Numbered from the stretch's first letter, positions 1 to 27,652 are shown. The stretch: DNA of 64,000 bases from Styela clava (GCF_964204865.1 NC_135250.1:20265395-20329394); one strand, 5' to 3'. Numbers and translations: made by a program. Notes: generated by a model not told the origin, from the letters alone.

Positions 1-241
1 TATTGCAGTAATTGTATATACTAAAACTTTATAGGTCTATAAGAGCAAACCTAATGCTAGTGAAAAATGATCTTCAAAAGTAGCTAGTTCAATAACAGTG
101 GCAAGCCTATTAAATACTTGATTATTTTTCGAAAATATACTTTCACTAATATAGACTGGATTTGAATGAAAACTTGCGTGGCCCCTGAAATGCACTGGCG
201 AAATCGTATGGTGCCGCAGTATCCCGGTTAAAAACCACTGA
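1..241. mobile_element. hAT-type terminal remnant in an LRRC9 intron
   Basis: The stretch ends with a sequence whose complement begins CAGTGGTTTTTAACCGGG, the usual look of a hAT terminal inverted repeat. The partner end is not in the window. No LRRC9 exon is recognisable between here and the left edge. Confidence 0.35.
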
Positions 242-414
242 TCTTCCCCTACAGGATTCAATCTTGCGAGTTGCGACCCCCGAAATAAGTAAATTATTTA
301 ATTAGAAATGTGTAATCCAGATTTGCAGAGTAAACTAACTGAAACATTTCATGTAAGTTCCTTGATTGCCAGCTTTAATAGAGTTGAAAGACAGCATGTG
401 ATAATATAAATTAC

Positions 415-14489
<14,075 letters not shown>

Positions 14490-14849
14490 GATTATTAGAA
14501 ATTGCTGCCTCTGTAACAATAAACAGAAAATATTAAAAAATATTGAATATGATAATTGCATGCTTCTGGAATGAAACTAAAAAAATATCAGTAATTTAAC
14601 ATTTCCATGTGGCTTACCGGTATTTATCACACTAAACGTTGCTAAAATGTTCTTAACATGGTAGCAAAATTTTTAATTTGGTCATTAATATCCACTTATA
14701 GATGAGACTTTGTGACTTTGATTTGGGCAATTCTAAACAAAAAACATGTAATTATTGTGAAGCCTAAAATCCCGAGCATGCTTGATTTCAACAAAATCCA
14801 TAGGATTTAAAATTATAATTAAACCTTTGATATGAGAACTTCTATGACT

Positions 14850-15400
14850 TAGGATAGGACTTATATATTTATCCCGGGGGAAGGAAAGACGGCTTAACCA
14901 TATGGCGAACCACAGCCTCTTGTCTGGTTACCATTCCATCCATGTCCGGTATGGGATTGGTTAGTTATTTGTTTTCGGAAGCATGGACTTGATGGTGGAG
15001 AAAGCCCTAACCGACCAGCAGTTACCTGAACCATCCTACGATGGCGAGGGGTCCAGCAATCCTCTCGCACATAACTATCTCCGCATGAGATTTGAACTTG
15101 CGAACTCACGCAGAGTAATCCGAGGCGCGATGGCAAGCGTATTCCTAACGCTTGGCACGATGAGCCACACTGCCGAGAATTAGAATAGCATATTGGCTTC
15201 GCCATTTAAAATAAAATCCTGAAAATATGATGATATTCTTATGCGAGTTCGGGTAAGATTTTCATATTTAACCTGACGAGTCGGTTAGGATAGGATTTAT
15301 AGGATAGGATCATATTTATCGTGGGGTAGAGAAAAGCCAATAAAACGGCTTAATCATATGGCGAACCACGAATTCTTGTCCGGTTACCAGTCTATGTTCA
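14850..15400 (-). repeat. tRNA-like SINE copies 4 and 5 upstream of LRRC9
   Basis: A nearly complete SINE lies in reverse orientation at about 14850-15180, with the GGACTTGATGGTGGAGAAAG body and the complement of a GAGTTCGCAAGTTCAAATCT promoter box. About 110 bp further, 15290-15400 repeats only the 3' part, with the shared words CGGCTTAA-CATATGGCGAACCAC. The ORFs on both strands here are SINE sequence. Confidence 0.65.
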
Positions 15401-16200
15401 GATGTAAATGTAATTGCTAAAAGTACAACAGCCCGAAAGTTTAATACTATCGTGTCTTTTGTTTGTTAACTTTGGCCCAAGCCTCATTTAATTGGGTGGG
15501 CAGGCACATGAGATACTTTTCGCGTTTTAAACTTTTCTATAGGTTCTGCTTGCCCTCCAGAATTCTCCATTTTTAATTTATGTTTGTTATGGAGTTTTCG
15601 AAATTAACTATCTATCTATGTTCAGATGTTGGGTGTGGGATTAGTTCTCAGGTCAGCAGGTTCTGTACGGTAGTTAGTCAGTTATGTGAATTTGTTTTCA
15701 TATGCGCCGACTTCAAGAAGTTTGTGTGCAAGAGTAATGATAAATATGGACCTCACAATATTATTGTTGAATACTAGCTAAAAATATGGTACTGTACCTG
15801 AAGTGGCGCCTGGAAACAGTTTGAATGAAATAGTCAAATCACTGAATCAATCAGCTTTCTCAGAAAGTCAGCACAGTAGTAGACCTACCGGTATCCTGAT
15901 ATCAGTGTTTCCTAACCTACAAGTTTCACCCATCGTGTAATTTTGCACATGTAAGTTACATAACACAAAACTGGGGCCACTAAACTGCCAAACTGGAATC
16001 ACATTCTTCCCAGACTTTGTTATCCAAACACCGAGCAGCGTCTTCAGTTGCCTGAGTGATATTGCGCGACACCTGATGGAATCTTAGGTAACATAACATT
16101 AGTTTCATACGGAGACGTTGAAAATCACTGTAATGTAATATTCATGGTGTTTTCGATGATATTTTGTATGAAAATTTGACTTCGAGGGTACATTTCACCA
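15400..16200. other. Intergenic stretch, nothing recognised
   Basis: No supported gene, RNA or transposon ends. A 65-codon open frame at 15580-15777 has no recognisable motif and no splice context. Confidence 0.4.
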
Positions 16201-16506
16201 CCCAGCCGTGACACGTATTAGTACTCAATAGTAGGGGTCGGTCGACATAGTTGACCTTGTAGTCTTGACCCTTATATTTTATGATTGTTTTTTGTGTCCA
16301 TTGCAATCTGTACATTTTTGATAAATTCAGAAACAAATCATTATCTCTCTCAATACCGGAGTTAGTTAATTTGAATTGTAAAATTGATTTGTTGTGCGCG
16401 CATACCATATATTTGCGTAATGAAATGCAGTGCTGGGCACTCCTTATGCGTAAGAAAGGCACGCATAAAATATCTCACATTAAAAACAGGTAGGCTACAT
16501 GCCAAA

Positions 16507-17441
16507 TCATGTACAAATACAATTAACTCCTGTGAGAATTTTGCTGCTGTTTCGTTTCCAAAATAAGATTGCAAACGAGGCCTCAAAAGAAGTTTCTGCA
16601 ACAAGTAGCTCTGCAGGCGCGTGCAGTCGATTTCTTTGCTTCGTTTTAATTGAATCTAGTGATGAAAATGATTTTTCGCATAACGCAGTAACTGGCTGAA
16701 AAGACGGACAACAGTTTGATTGCTCGATTACTTGGCGATGGGTATTCGTTATCAAGAGATATCTAAAATTGTGATAAGTAATTCTTTTTTAATCTGGAAT
16801 GTAAAGTAGAATCGCCACTTTAATCAAGTCTTTTCTTATTCATTGGGTTCATTATATTAATTCCTCTGCAGTTGATCGACGCCTCAAACGAAATGAATTT
16901 GCATTACAATGACAAAGTCGTTGACTTGGCAACAGGCTTAAAATCCTACTGAAGTCTGGAAAAGATCTCTCAAAAAAAGGTTATTTCTTACTGGAATATT
17001 ATACTGTTCTTGACTGTTCTGGTTTAAAAAAGGATATATGCATTACGTTTCATATGGGTTTCATACGCAGAACAGAAAAAGCACACGTGCCGATTTTGAG
17101 GCTGCTTAATTTTGCGAGATTTGATGGAGCGCATTCGCGATGAATCGGAGGCGAAGAGTGTGAATGCTCGGCGCCAAGATGTCGCGTAAGACGGCGTCAA
17201 GATGTCGCGTAAGACGGCGTCAAGATGTCGAGAAAGACGACGGAAGGAAGAGAATTGCGTAATGAGCCAACGCAACTTTGTCTACGGTAAAGCGATTGAG
17301 ACGGCATAAAAACATCAAAACAACCAAATTTATCGCGGACCGGCAAAAAAGCTTCACCGACCGGCACCGGTCCGCGGACCGGCGGTTTTGAACCACTGGT
17401 CTAGCTAGAGCCACATGCGGCCCGCGGTTTGGACCACCCTG
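16507..17441 (-). mobile_element. Nested hAT remnants with a transposase C-terminal fragment
   Basis: On the minus strand about 16755-16507 encodes a short segment with LCEKSFSSLDSIKTKQRNRL. This resembles the C-terminal dimerisation region of hAT/ZBED-type transposases, where S-F-S-x(3)-IKTK-x-RNRL is typical. At 17398 lies a hAT-like end (complement CAGTGGTTCAAAACCGCCGG), and at 17441 a second end (complement CAGGGTGGTCCAAACCGCGG), the same family as the 19006-19910 element. One sequence about 25 bp long is repeated in tandem near 17175-17230. The opposite ends were not found, so the borders are approximate. Confidence 0.5.
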
Positions 17442-17479
17442 AGATATACTTTGAATATTTTAGTTCAGGCATTTATGTT

Positions 17480-18360
17480 TAGATCAGTGCATCTCAACCT
17501 TTCTCATATCGCGGCCCACTTTCATGGAGAGTTTTATTTCGCGGCCCACCTTTATATATTAGTTTTTTTTCAGGAAACTCAAATTATTTGAGGCAGGGTT
17601 GTCCAAAACGAATCGAATATTCGAATATCAAAGTAAGTTCGAAGTATTCGAAAATATTTTCGGCAAATTTTCGAATAATTCCAAATAATAGTCATTTTTT
17701 GCCGTCAGCTAGGTGTTTCGTATTTGAGAGAAATCTTCAAACGATTTTTTTCGTTTTTTTCACGTATTGTAATGACGATAAAACAGAATTCTTCTGTGCG
17801 AGCGTTCGCGCATTTGGTTGCGATAAATTTGCACGGATGCGTATTGGGTATTCCCTTGCAAAGCTTCTTTTTTACGCATTGTTTCTCAGCACGTCAATAA
17901 GTGGAAAATATGTAAAGCCGTAATTGTTACGAAACCAAAAATAGTTTATACATTTTCCCACTTTTTGGCGTATAATTTTGATAATGATAGTAAAAAGTAA
18001 CGACTTTTATCGGGATGATTTTCTGTTGCATATTTATTCAAATCCATGACCAGTACCAGCTTTTAAAATGCGGACGCTATATTAATTCAATTTTGTCCAG
18101 ACTTATGAAAATATATACGCTTACCTAAGATACCACGCAATCTGTGGACATAAAGAGTGTGGTAAGCTGCCCGATTATATTTAATTTTTAATTTGTACAT
18201 GCAGAAAAATGAGAGCAGTACTATTCTAAAATACCACGGCAATCTGTGGACATAAAATGTGTGGGTAATCCTCAATTATAATTAATTTTTTATACGTATT
18301 TTCATACTTACAGAAAAATAAAAACATTACTTTTCTCAAATCCCACCATCGTATATAAAT
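17480..18360. mobile_element. hAT-like end fragments and short tandem duplication
   Basis: Around 17485 a TGCATCTCAACCTTTCTC motif and repeated CGCGGCCCAC look like a decayed hAT end. Near 17594 begins CAGGGTTGTCCAAAACGAAT, related to the 11019-11388 MITE. At about 18126-18190 and 18228-18290 an approximately 100-bp segment containing CAATCTGTGGACATAAA occurs twice in tandem. A related word recurs near 58080. Confidence 0.4.
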
Positions 18361-18404
18361 GACATGAATGGCCCCAGACTCATCCGATTTACGTTCGAGC
18401 GTCT

Positions 18405-18765
18405 GTAATCAAAGAGAAAAGCGACTTTTTAAAAAAGTGTCAAAGAACAAGTACAACAAGAAGAAGAAGGGTGCCAGCATAACATGCGAAACGATCGTTA
18501 TGTTCACTGACGTGTCCAATTATCGTGTTTTCTCAATAATATTCTTTTACAGGATGATATTATTAATCTATTACTTTTATGTCTCATGTTTAAACTTTAT
18601 TTGAAGTTTTGGCAACTTTCCTGAATTTTCGTACCGTCTGTTTTTGGACACGTCACTGTACATAACGATCGTTTCAATATTATTGTTTTTGGTATTCTTC
18701 TCCTTCTTCATGATGAAATCACTTTTCTCTTCGAATACTGGACCAATTGCTTTGAAATTTTCAGT
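18405..18765. repeat. Imperfect inverted repeat of a dispersed family
   Basis: The left arm (about 18405-18520) and right arm (about 18640-18765) are inverted copies sharing CGAAACGATCGTTATGT, GACGTGTCCAA and a GAAGAGAAAAG-like segment. Related words (ACAAAACGATC followed by a GTGTCCAAT segment) occur near 7510-7660 and 46790-46910, so the family is dispersed. No coding function seen. Confidence 0.5.
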
Positions 18766-19005
18766 GGTTGAAGAATAATTTTTTTGTCAGGAGGCCATTA
18801 TTTTTACTCATTTAAAAAATTTCTGTCGACTTTAAGATAAATCCGTTTTTTGTGTGTCAGAAATAAAAAAATAGCGCCACCTTGTAACGTGTTCATATAT
18901 TTGAGCATAGATCTCTTTTTTTTTTTGAAGGTTATCATTTTTCTACTACGGTTGAGTTCAAAATCAACGTTCCCCAACCGGGAAGGAATTCCCTTCACCT
19001 TAAGT

Positions 19006-19910
19006 CAGGGTGGTCCAAAACCAGACCCACGGGACACATGTGACCCGCTGTGTCATTATCTGTGGCCCGCGTCACATTTGATGATATAGGTAACATTTAG
19101 TGATAACCAAAAAAATGGCATTTTGGTATTGTTTCATCATAAAAAAATGGAAAAATCTTCTGCCACATTGGCGTATCACTGACGTCGTTGAATTTACCAG
19201 TGACATGGATAGCTAGTGTGAAAGTCAGTTATTCGATTTCGTCACCCCTGGATGACTTCCACAAATTGATCCTATCTCTTGCTTCGGGAATATTCTTTAA
19301 CAATATATCCATATCAGCCTAGCATTATACTCGCTGCCGCATTGTATTTTTCTGTAATCAGAGTAAAAGATAACGAGTAAAAGATAGACTAGTGCCTACA
19401 TGTCAGAAAATTTAGTAAATATTAATTAATGTGGCGATATTAACCTGCTGTAGCCGTCGAAATTTAGTAATCGGTCAATCTGCAGTGATTTGTAAGTCGC
19501 TTTGTAAACATGAGCTCCAAAGAAAAGCTGACCAGTGCAAACAGATTTTTCAACTCGATATGGGTGAAAAAGTACTTGTTTGTGGAAATTTAAGTCTCAA
19601 TGCTTGGTATGTCCGCAAGTTGTGACGGTGCCAAATGAATATAATCTAAAACGGCATGTTATCGATGTTTGGGAGCGCTTCATTTATGAATGTTGTAAAG
19701 AGTCTGAAATCTAATACAAGGAACAGGCTGCTTAACAAAATATTTGATGCCAGTTAAAGACTTTCAACGACCAACAAAATTGTTGATATATATAAAAGGA
19801 TTGGTTAATTAATGCTAAATAAAAATCAAATGTCTTGGGACTAATGTGGCCCGCGAACAACACAAAATTAATATTGTGGCCCTCGACGCCTAAAACCTTG
19901 GACCACCCTG
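19006..19910. mobile_element. hAT element, 905 bp
   Basis: Inverted ends CAGGGTGGTCCAAAACC and the complement of CCTTGGACCACCCTG. The flanking 8-bp duplication CCTTAAGT (18998-19005) versus CCTTAATT (19911-19918) has one mismatch. Internal CCCGCG and GTGGCCC words next to each end are hAT-like. No transposase recognised. Confidence 0.85.
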
Positions 19911-19921
19911 CCTTAATTCAT

Positions 19922-19927
19922 TTTATT
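19922..19927 (-). terminator. Candidate AATAAA polyadenylation signal for the 310-residue gene
   Basis: On the minus strand AATAAA lies 322 nt downstream of the stop codon at 20249, just beyond the hAT element at 19006-19910. It is the first exact hexamer I noticed in that direction, so the assignment is tentative. Confidence 0.4.
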
Positions 19928-20248
19928 CATGTTGCAATTGGTTTCAACTGCTCGCACATTGCAGGTACTGATTTATAGATACAAAAAAGAGAAAATGAAA
20001 ATATAAGTGAGCAAAATATGCAACGCAATATTGGACTAGGACGTCCTTGTTTTGCAGTCATGGATATTTATCGGACAAAAAGATCACAATCAAAAGATAT
20101 GTTGTACATATCTTGTTTCAAATGAAGAAAATGTTTGGCAAATGTCTGTGGCTTGAAATCTACATGGCATTTTTCCATAATGGGTATGGCTTCGATGAAT
20201 ACGTTGTGATTGTTGAATGCATACTACGTGATAACGATAGTGCCCAAT

Positions 20249-22767
20249 TCACGATCTGCTTGCGACGAGTCTTGATGAAGCTTTAGACATGGCGGAATCC
20301 ATTCTTGTAAAAATATCAGGTCCGCTGCGTAAACTATGTTTGTCCCAAACCGGCGAAAGATATTGCATCAAGCTTTCAAAGCGTTCGTCCTGCATCTTAA
20401 ATCCAACTTTTCGCCCTCTTGATCGCTGCGTTGTTGTAGCACGCGAGGTCCAGTTAGCGCTTACGTTGTTCCTTCGTCGACCACTATCATAAAAGCTGTT
20501 TTCTTGAGCTGCTCGTCCCACTATATTGTTGGATCCATTGGCTTGAGGCAATTTCACTTTATCTCCAACAGCCCGTTCTGGTTTGTCAACTGCGCTGTGT
20601 TGGTTGTGACGAGCGCCACTTCTCGAAGGGGGAATTTGAGGCAATCTGTTAATGTTCATCGACGTTTGCGATCGAGATGCCATCTGAATGAATAAAAATA
20701 AATTGTTATCCACAAACGTTTCCTTGATTCATTTTAAGTGCTAAAACGGCTTATACAAAACTAATAAAATCCATATATATATATCTATATATTTAAAGTA
20801 AACGCGCATATGTATGCTCTACTTACCTTCTGGGGAGATGGAGTGTTTTCATGTGAGATCTTTTGCCTCGCTGTAATTGCACTGTATGGATATTTTGCAG
20901 GACGATAAAGAGCAATACTCTGGGGTGTTGCAAGAAGAGTTTCTGGATATCCGTCAGTAAAATCAACGCTCATTGGTCGACGGGGAGAGGCCATGATATT
21001 TAGGTTTTTGCTGACGTAGTTGTCTTCCTGTTTAAACACAATAAAAATGTAATTATTATTGGCACACATCTCGTGATATGTATGATTTGTTAACATACCT
21101 TCATCCATCTGTTTTGCTTTCTCTCAAGTCTCATCTTGAAAGTATTTATAAAATGGTCATGAACATCTCTACTTTTCTTTTGCATTTTGTTCTCTGTCGA
21201 AACCTATTATAAACAAATAAAAATATTATATCTTTTATTTTATGTTGTTAATTTAGTGAAGAAGGCTTCGAGGAAAGTACGGAAATACAACATAAAAAAA
21301 TATAATAGTTCCCTAAAAACCTCGCTGTTCACAATACCAATTTTCTATTGATAGATGAGAAATTAAAAAAAAAATCTGTGAAAAGAGATAGGTTTCATTT
21401 TTACGCATAAATATGCTCATATTCACGAGTGATTCTGCAATTTATTCTACATTTTAAAATAAATATTTGTTTTGCAGCTTCGGAAGCAATAAATATTTTA
21501 TCGTCTAAATTGACTGACAGGATTCATTTTGTCGGACAGAACATAACTGACAACGATCACTTTCAATTTATTATGAATTTATATATTTTGTGGATCCTAT
21601 AAATATTTATTACTGTATTAGAAAATACTATTTGTTGTTTTGTTCAGAAGTTTCTCAAATGCTAATTGGGTAAGTTGGTATAAATTTCTTGCTTTGTTTT
21701 CAATTTATAAAAAGCAAATGTACAATTTTTATTTTGACTGATGTTAATCGGAACTCAAGACACCCTATTTAATGACTTGACATAATATAATGCTTGCTAA
21801 AAATTTGTTTCGAATTAAAATCATTCAATGTCCATGCAAATATTTTTTCGATTTTGTTGATAATCATTTATAACCAACATTCTGATTTCATTAAATTGTT
21901 CGAAAGCATGGCAAACATCTTTATTTATCCTCAACTGCAAATTTGTCTGAATTAACAAAAGATCAATCTATCAAAAATTTATTGGTAAGAAAGGTGTAAA
22001 GCAACAAAAATCTTATTGACTGAGTGGTTTCATCGACATTTTCTCACATGCTACTTGGAGTTGACTACTGGGCTGGGATATCTTAAGTAAATAGCAATCG
22101 ATTGTAAAAAAGTATCACTTAAGGAAGTCTCTACGTTCATTCACTTTATTGGTTTTAGATATATCTCTAGATTAATAGAATATATCTTTAAAATTGCGTT
22201 GTGAAAAATAATTGCTCAAAAAATATTCGATTTATAAAGATAGAATATTGTACATTTCAAGGTTTGAGGTCTGAAAACAGGGAATAAAATTTCGTTTAAA
22301 ACTTTTTCTTCTTTAATTCAATAAACATTTAACGCCCAAACAAACATAAGGCCTAAAATGGCTTAAATTGAAAAACCAGGGACCATACATAAAATTTGCC
22401 ATTTAAGTTAGTCTCATATATATTACTTATTTTTTCCCGTTCGAACGAATCAAAAAAACTTGTTGGCGTATAGTTTCATAAAGATTAATAAAGATAAGTA
22501 TTTATAAATGTACACTGATTCATTAAATAATATTCCTGGAATTCTTGTTTGATAAAGAATATTATATTAACCCACCTTCATATCTAGAAATCTCTCTTCA
22601 CTCACATTTGCGTTCAGGATAACATGGCTGATATGTGACTTGGGAAGCATTTGCGTTACAACTCCTTCGGCTCCATTTTGAGATGAAATATTTATGATTT
22701 CGTCACTTGCTCTTCTCAAATCACAGAACATAACAATTGGTTTTCTTGCTTTCGTCCTTCTAGGCAT
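20249..22767 (-). CDS. Unrecognised basic 310-residue protein, four exons
   Basis: Exons 5' to 3': 22767-22576, 21203-21099, 21027-20827, 20683-20249. Each begins and ends in phase 0 with GT-AG sites, which strongly supports the model. The protein starts MPRRTKARKPIVMFCDLRRA. Exon 2 is basic and could be helical (KMRLERKQNRWMK). Exon 3 carries MSVDFTDGYPETLLATPQ and a Tyr/Pro-rich YRPAKYPYSA. Exon 4 is Ser/Arg/Asn-rich and probably disordered, with a conserved-looking end around FESLMQYLSPVWDK. There is no signal peptide, membrane segment or known domain, and I do not recognise the family. It is transcribed in the same direction as LRRC9. The exon chain could extend upstream if the first ATG is not the true start. 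Confidence 0.7.
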
Positions 22768-25700
22768 TTTCGATGTTTATAATAGTTAATTTGATAAAGA
22801 GTAAATATCTGAGAACAAAAACGATTAATGATTCTTATTCAAGAGTTCTTTGAATTTTATTGCTTCGAGTATAATGTCCGGAAATACGCGAATAAATAAA
22901 TATTTCTGAATTACATGCCTGTATAATATTACCAAATTTTGATTATCGCCTTCTGCTAGTGTTAGGCAACTGGCTTAATACCATAAGAGCGGTTCACGAA
23001 ATGCAATACAAGGTTGTTAGTTTGGACTTATCCTAATCTACTACACAATAAACTTCTAATTGTTTGCAGACCTGCCTAATTTCCTAGAATATGCTTCAAA
23101 AAGTACGCTTACCATTGAAATGCTTTTATCCTCTTCAAAACACATTCATACCTTCGGATTAGCAAATATTTCCTTACCGTGTAGTTTGTTGTTAAAGATG
23201 AACTTGTACAGACTTGACTAGTCTCGCAATAAAACTACTATAATCAGGTATTTACGCGACGCAACGAAGACAAGAATAAATTTAAATTTCGATGCTAAAT
23301 GTTGAGAAAAATTGTCACCCCAATCTGGCCACGAAATAGTACCTTTCTCGTTAAGAATAATATATATATATATTAATCTAGAGGTCGCTGGTATAAATAC
23401 TGCTTTAACGAATGTTCTATTTTTAGATTTAATATAAGCTCATTTCTTAAACAAAGCCTAGTTCAACTATTTTTTCAGCAGTAAATTCAGAGCTTCGAGT
23501 TATGTTTCGCAAAAAAGAATACTTTGATGAAGAACAAATTGTTTCTGGCGTCAGAATACAACACCAAACCTATAACATACCCGGTCTTGTGTCATATCGC
23601 AAACTTCCAGGACACTTTTATTTACGCCATCGGACTGACGTATATTCAAATTCCCAAGTTTTTTGACCTTTTCCGTGACAAATTTTAATGACATTCCTTA
23701 TTCAAACACAGTGAATAATATTACACTGGTACAAACTCCATATATTGGATCATAATTCTAAAACTAGGGAGGTAAGCCTGGACATAGTTGGCCAATTTAA
23801 CTTATCAATATCGGAAGATTGGTTGTGCTTAAACTTCTTAGTGTCCCAAATTAGAAACTACTTTACGGCTACCGTGCCGCTTGGGTCAGCATTTGTTCAT
23901 GTATGTCCGATAAATTCCGCCTCTAAAAGCGCTGATACCGTGCATGGTCGTTGAGTTGTATAATAGATGGGTTTTACCGCTGCGCAAACATCCCATTATA
24001 AAGTTGTGTTTGGAATGCACAATACATTTATCTTCCTTCTATTATTTTATATGGTTGGGTAGACAGATCCCTCTCGATTAAAACCTTTATTCGCGGAAAA
24101 TTGACATTTGAGTCTGCCCAAACCTGGGTATTTGTTAATTCAAAATATGTGCCACTATCTAACCGTAATAATGTGTTCGGTTCGACTTTCTGAAGTACGT
24201 CAAATCATTTTATGTATTAGATACATGTATTGGATACAGCACACTCAACAAACTACACTATCTGCTAAACTTAAAGTATGATATCACGAATATTTATCTA
24301 GGCAATTTCTCCTCATCCTTTGAATTAAAGTATCGAGTATAATCGCTGTAAATTAGGATATCGTATTATAAAAAGTGTTCGAACTTTAGCACATTCGTAT
24401 TTTGAGCATGGGCGCAAAGTTTTGACTCTATTTTTGCACAAGAAAAGAATTTCCATCATGTATAGATTGGGCTACATACCCTTTCAAACCATGAATTATA
24501 TAGCAATCGAAAATTGTATGAGCATTTCCAGAGGTTGGATCATATAAAGCTCGTACTTTTCTAGACTTTATCACCAATGTTATAAATGTCTTAAATAAAT
24601 TTTTCACACCTTACTTTTACTGCTCTCCCGAAGCGTGTATATTGTTTTTCCTTAAGCTGTTTCCAAAATTCTGTGCAGCACTTCACTATACATTACTCGC
24701 CTGACAATTCAAAACCTGGAAAGTTGATCTCATCACAGGTGTACCGTACGATTAAAAACGTTCAGGATTTTTACTTTCGATGGGTTGTTAAATTGGTCTT
24801 ACGAATACGTGAATCTAAAGTGAAATTCCTATGATTTTTAATAACATAGTATTCTTAATAAAGGACACAAAGAAAACAATAGCCACGGGATGTTCTAGTC
24901 TTTCCCAGACAAAGAAAACTCCCTCCCACCGGCAATCGAAGAATGAGCGTTTCTAAGTCTATTAAAGTTTTCAATTTCATCATCGTTAAGCCTGTTGTTA
25001 TTTACAATTGTCTGGCGGTTATTCAATCTCTCTCAATGTATTGGCACAGGTCCTGTTTTGTTTAGTCCTTTTGTGAACAGGTCAGAGGTAAAACGAAAGA
25101 TAAACAATCTTGAAATACCACAACTCGATATATATTAAAAGCAATACTTGTACGTTCTGGAGTGATGAATATTAATATCTCTCATAGAGTTGATACAGCT
25201 GAAATAAGAAAATCAAGACGTCTTGAACGTATATTCGATCGTTGATCAATTGCAATCCGACTTCATAGAAATAAGATTATAATAGCATATGTATTTTATG
25301 AGTTGATGAATTCGACGATGGGGGAAATTTGTTTTGGTATTCTGTCAGAAACGCCCACTATTTAATATTAACGAGCTTGCGCGAGAGGAGTTGAGAATTC
25401 GGGGTATGACCTGTTTTTAGTGTGACGCCATTTTTTTTCAGAATAAACCTAATTCTCAGAAAAACACCCGTAACAACTGAAATCCCTCACAAAATTTAAA
25501 CCTGAACCATGTTATATAAATAGATGTAATTTTAACCATAATTGCTGATGATTCTCTTGGAATATTTATCCGTATGTTGAGAGAATCGGGAAATTTAACG
25601 AAGAATATTCAATAACCCCTTGCACAAATGAATTCATTTTATATCCGACAAACATGTCGCATCAATTTTTGGTTTAAAATATCGCGATAAGATATATATA

Positions 25701-27640
25701 TATATTTTTTGAGGGGGGTTGCTACTGTCATACGGGTTTTGTTATACTGAATCGTTTTTTTTTCGTTGCATTTAAAACTTATAAATATATTTTAGATATA
25801 TATGTAGTATGACTTAGGCAGCGGCACCAACAATATCGTACATTTTGTATATTACGCGTTTGTTTATATCATTCTTCTGACTATTTTTGTGGTTCACGAT
25901 TTGAGAACCGTGCTGATATATATTAAATTTCCCATACATTCATCACGGGCAAGCCTTGTCAAAATTGCTTTCCATAATGCAATATGTTAGAACCCTTTTT
26001 ATAAGTGTCCAAATAGGTCGACACTTGGTTGCGCGAGAGAGCCATTCGCAGTGCCTGTTTTCGATTTTTAATTTTGGCTATTCAACGACATGACATTGAA
26101 ATGAAGTTAATATAAAAGTTAGGCCAAATATCCCGGTTAAAAGGGATATGCAGCGTTTTGATCATAACTTGTTGTTATATTAAAAAACAATTGACCAAAA
26201 GCTGTGTGGCGTATTTCAAGAATTTTCATCAACTTTGGGAACAATTACAATAGAAACAATAAAGATACTGACGTCGCAAATTTCGGCTAAAAGATGAAAC
26301 CCTTCGGTTAATTCCTTTCATATTTATTGTAATACCATTCGAAAATATTCAAAAACAGCTCTTGTGCGTTGTCTTGTATTATAAAATTTTATTTGTATTG
26401 TTACCGATATTCACGTATGAGCCTCACCTCAATGAGTGAAAAATATTGAACAAAATATGTAAAACATGCTAAAATCGTAAAGAATTCAATTTATAGAGAC
26501 TGTCATGAGATGTTGAAAATTTGATGAACACAAAGTAAGATATAATGGGAATTTCACGATGCGGAATACGATGGAAAAGAATATCCATCCAGATATATTC
26601 TGAATGGAACTCCACAGTAAACCTCTAATCGCAATGAGAACTATCGGTTAATATTTTGTAACGAAGCAAAATCGCATTCTTTTTGAAAGAGGGGGCAGAC
26701 AAAGTCAAACAAACAATGTCTGTTGCCGTTTCTATAAACACGAAAAGTAAATTTTGAAGAAGAATCTGTTTCTTGTTTAAGCATATACTGATTACCATGT
26801 ATAGCCTTACCCTAGATGTAATCTGCACAGATAAAATTGCGTTCTGATGATAATATTTAGACTCGGAAAATGAAAAGAATGCGATCATATTTTTTCTTTC
26901 CACTACATATCTACACGCATTGATTTAATAAGATAAACCAACAAATGATATTTCGAAAGCCCACTTTTAATGAGGTAAACATTTTCTGTTCTGCCTATTC
27001 GTATTTTACTTAAATGATTTCTTTTCGAAATAGCCGTTGGGTATGGCCGTTTACTAAGAAACGGTAATCGTAACAGAAATGTTCAAAACAAATCGTTGAG
27101 TATTTGTTTAAATCTTGTCATGAGTATAACATGACTAATGTTTAATAATATATAAACAACAGAGCTGAGGCTAGAATTCGAAGTATATATTATTTCACGG
27201 CCAAATTTGAGTCATAAAACCGCAAAAAAATTAGAAAATATTCTTCTCTGCATATACGCTATTCAAATGATTTTAAAGAGTAAACCAATTTTCGTGCGTT
27301 GTTGACTGATAATACAAATGAAACCCAGTCTTCGTCGACAGTGTTTCTAAGAAATCTATTTTTAGCCTCGAGGTATTGAACTGGATTGCGATATAAAAGC
27401 GAATGAGATTTCTTTAATTTTCAATAATAAAATGATATTTGTGTGGAAACAAGCTACAAATTCACAAACTACGCTCGATCATTTTATTTGCGTGTTGTTA
27501 ACTATAAAAGTGTTGTAATACCTTGTAGAACATCTGCAATCATAAATCACCAATTAACTTGTAAACGCATTTCACAATGAAGTTCAAAAAAATCTGTCAA
27601 ATCTGTTGAAAAGCTATCACATGTTAAACTGAATTTCACG
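22768..27640. other. Intergenic region between the 310-residue gene and the receptor array
   Basis: About 4.9 kb of AT-rich sequence with no splice-supported gene, tRNA or complete transposon that I can identify. Short AT microsatellites occur near 23360 and 25690. It must hold the divergent control regions of the minus-strand gene starting at 22767 and the plus-strand receptor gene starting at 27761. The open frames at 23745-23954 (+) and 26625-26903 (-) have no recognisable motif. Confidence 0.5.
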
Positions 27641-27643
27641 AGG

Positions 27644-27652
27644 TATATAAAA
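27644..27652 (+). promoter_or_regulatory. TATA box candidate upstream of receptor A1
   Basis: TATATAAAA, 109 nt upstream of the A1 start codon, in a suitable position for a short 5' leader. No other promoter element was assigned. Confidence 0.5.
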
